DNA of 64,000 bases, from assembly GCF_947496875.1 (NCBI RefSeq), contig NZ_CANMEH010000005.1, positions 62,001 to 126,000 of the forward strand. The letters run 5' to 3'. The DNA is from an uncultured Paracoccus sp. Its GTDB lineage: Bacteria; Pseudomonadota; Alphaproteobacteria; Rhodobacterales; Rhodobacteraceae. Below are positions 62,718 to 64,000 of this stretch, piece after piece. The notes below the pieces were generated by a model that had not been told where the DNA came from, did not search any database, and saw nothing but the letters and a program-made list of their open reading frames with translations. A program made the position numbers and the translations under genes. Each line of letters opens with the position of its first letter. The first letter of the stretch is position 1.

Positions 62718-64000
62718 CGCGGGCCATGACGAGAACGCCTATCTGCGCCACCGTGCCGCGCAGTTCCGCGACCAGGTCAGGCGCCGCATCGACGGCGCGC
62801 TGACCGAGGACGAGTTCCGGCCGCTGCGGCTGATGAACGGCGTCTATCTGCAACTGCACGCCTACATGCTGCGGGTGGCCATCCCCTATGGCACGATCAG
62901 CCCCCGGCAGATGCGGGCGCTGGCCGTTCTGGCCGAGCGGTACGACCGCGGCTACGGCCATTTCACCACCCGCCAGAACATCCAGTTCCACTGGCCGCGG
63001 CTGGTCGACATCCCCGACATGCTGGACATCCTGGCCGAGGTCGGGCTGCACGCCATCCAGACCAGCGGCAACACGATCCGCAATGTCACCACCGACGCCT
63101 TTGCCGGGGCCGGCCCCGACGAGGTCGCCGATCCCCGCCCCTGGGCCGAGCTGCTGCGGTTCTGGTCGACCGACCACGCCGAGTTCCAGTTCCTGCCGCG
63201 CAAGTTCAAGATCGCGATTTCCGGCGGCGAGGCGGATCGGGCCCTGATCCCGGCCCATGACATCGGCCTGCGGCTGGCCCGGCAGGACGGCCAGATCGGG
63301 TTCGAGGTGTGGATCGGCGGCGGGCTGGGGCGCACCCCGCTGCTGGGCCAGATCGTGCGGCCGTTCCTGGCGGCCGGCGACCTGTTGCCCTATGTCGAGG
63401 CGATCCTGGCGGCCTACAACCTCAGCGGCCGGCGCGACAACAAGTACAAGGCACGGCTGAAGATCACCGTGGCCGAGCGCGGGCTGGACGTGCTGCGCGA
63501 CGAGATCGAGGCCGAGTTCCTGCGCCGGCGCGCCGAGTTCCCGGGGATCGACCCGACCGTGCTGGCCGGCTTTGCCGAGCGGTTTGCGCCGCCGGCGTTC
63601 CGCGACGCCGACGACGCGGCCTATGATGCGGCCCGGGGCCGCGATCCGGTGTTCCGGTCCTGGTCCGACACCAACCTGTCGCCGCACCGCGCGCCAAGCC
63701 ACGCCAGCGTCACCGTGACGCTGAAGGCGCCGGGGGCCACGCCGGGGGATGTCACCGCCGGGCAGATGCGGCTGCTGGCCGATCTGGCCGAGCAGTACGG
63801 CTATGGCGACCTGCGGATCGCCCATGACCAGAACGTGGTCCTGCCGCATGTGCATCGCGGCGACCTGCCGGCGCTGCATGCGCAACTGCGCAGCGCCGGG
63901 CTGGGCACCGCCAATGCGGGCCGCCTGACCGACATGATCGCCTGCCCGGGGATGGATTTCTGCACCCTGGCCACGGCGCGGTCAATCCCGATCGCCCACG
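62710..64000 (+). CDS. cysI: Nitrite/sulfite reductase (assimilatory), 5' part
   Basis: Siroheme and 4Fe-4S enzyme that reduces sulfite to sulfide (nitrite is an alternative). The first ferrodoxin-like half has TTRQNIQFHW and SGNTIRNVTTD; the cluster motif begins with CPGMDFCTLA near the window end. About 430 codons are present and the frame is open at 64000, so the C-terminus is cut off. ATG 62710 overlaps the DUF2849 gene. Confidence 0.92.
   Translation, partial: MFDAGHDENAYLRHRAAQFRDQVRRRIDGALTEDEFRPLRLMNGVYLQLHAYMLRVAIPYGTISPRQMRALAVLAERYDRGYGHFTTRQNIQFHWPRLVDIPDMLDILAEVGLHAIQTSGNTIRNVTTDAFAGAGPDEVADPRPWAELLRFWSTDHAEFQFLPRKFKIAISGGEADRALIPAHDIGLRLARQDGQIGFEVWIGGGLGRTPLLGQIVRPFLAAGDLLPYVEAILAAYNLSGRRDNKYKARLKITVAERGLDVLRDEIEAEFLRRRAEFPGIDPTVLAGFAERFAPPAFRDADDAAYDAARGRDPVFRSWSDTNLSPHRAPSHASVTVTLKAPGATPGDVTAGQMRLLADLAEQYGYGDLRIAHDQNVVLPHVHRGDLPALHAQLRSAGLGTANAGRLTDMIACPGMDFCTLATARSIPIAH

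Overview
The window is high-GC, densely packed chromosomal DNA from an alphaproteobacterium. It most likely comes from the Rhodobacteraceae and probably from Paracoccus or a close relative. Reasons are the hemN / FNR-type regulator / universal stress protein / ccoNOQP-ccoGHIS block with FNR boxes, an SspB-type ClpX adaptor, DUF4169 next to a ribbon-helix-helix protein after fumC, a cho-type quaternary amine transporter divergent from betI, and DUF2849 in front of cysI. I saw no prophage, insertion sequence, integrase or CRISPR array. This is mostly core genome, and the interest lies in regulatory DNA and gene remnants.

Layout. 1-4.5 kb: cell-wall genes (amidase 3' end, PBP1A) and prfB. 4.5-10.1 kb: a patatin-like phospholipase behind an 11-bp phased repeat, DUF502, psuG with a remnant of its kinase partner, tyrS, anmK. 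10.2-12.7 kb: two exported PRC-barrel proteins with long low-complexity spacers, then two identical tRNA-Asp genes. 13-19.3 kb: sspB, fumC, two small proteins, yebC, and SulP, LysE and DMT transporters. 19.3-22.8 kb: choVWX and betI with a palindromic operator. 22.8-23.1 kb: 3' remnants of two divergent genes. 23-29.6 kb: HIT protein, ABC ATPase, zinc-finger protein, CDF exporter, polA, ZIP transporter. 29.7-41.3 kb: microaerobic respiration block (hemN, fnrP/fnrL-like gene, usp, ccoNOQP, ccoGHIS). 41.3-49.6 kb: dacA, clpS, an RsmC-like methyltransferase, a lipoprotein, hemF, two exporters, hemE and hemC. 49.6-50.6 kb: lexA, with an unusual intergenic region at its 3' side. 50.6-61.6 kb: the minus-strand unit trpG-trpD-ung-trpC-moaC-moeA and the plus-strand unit hypothetical-aminotransferase-ppiD-trpE. 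61.7-64 kb: two tiny proteins, then DUF2849 and the 5' part of cysI, which runs off the window.

How genes work together. Low oxygen sensed by the FNR-type protein should switch on the high-affinity cbb3 oxidase, its copper and assembly factors, and oxygen-independent heme synthesis. hemF, hemE and hemC supply the aerobic heme route. The trp genes are split into two divergent units with DNA repair (ung) and molybdopterin (moaC, moeA) genes embedded.

The most notable signals are regulatory. Between the convergent hemC and lexA genes lies an array of GTTC half-sites repeated every 11 bp (overlapping LexA-type boxes), followed by a NrdR-box-like palindrome and a degenerate second copy 31 bp later, with no recognisable gene to control. 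A sister array with the same 15-bp core stands before the patatin-like gene.
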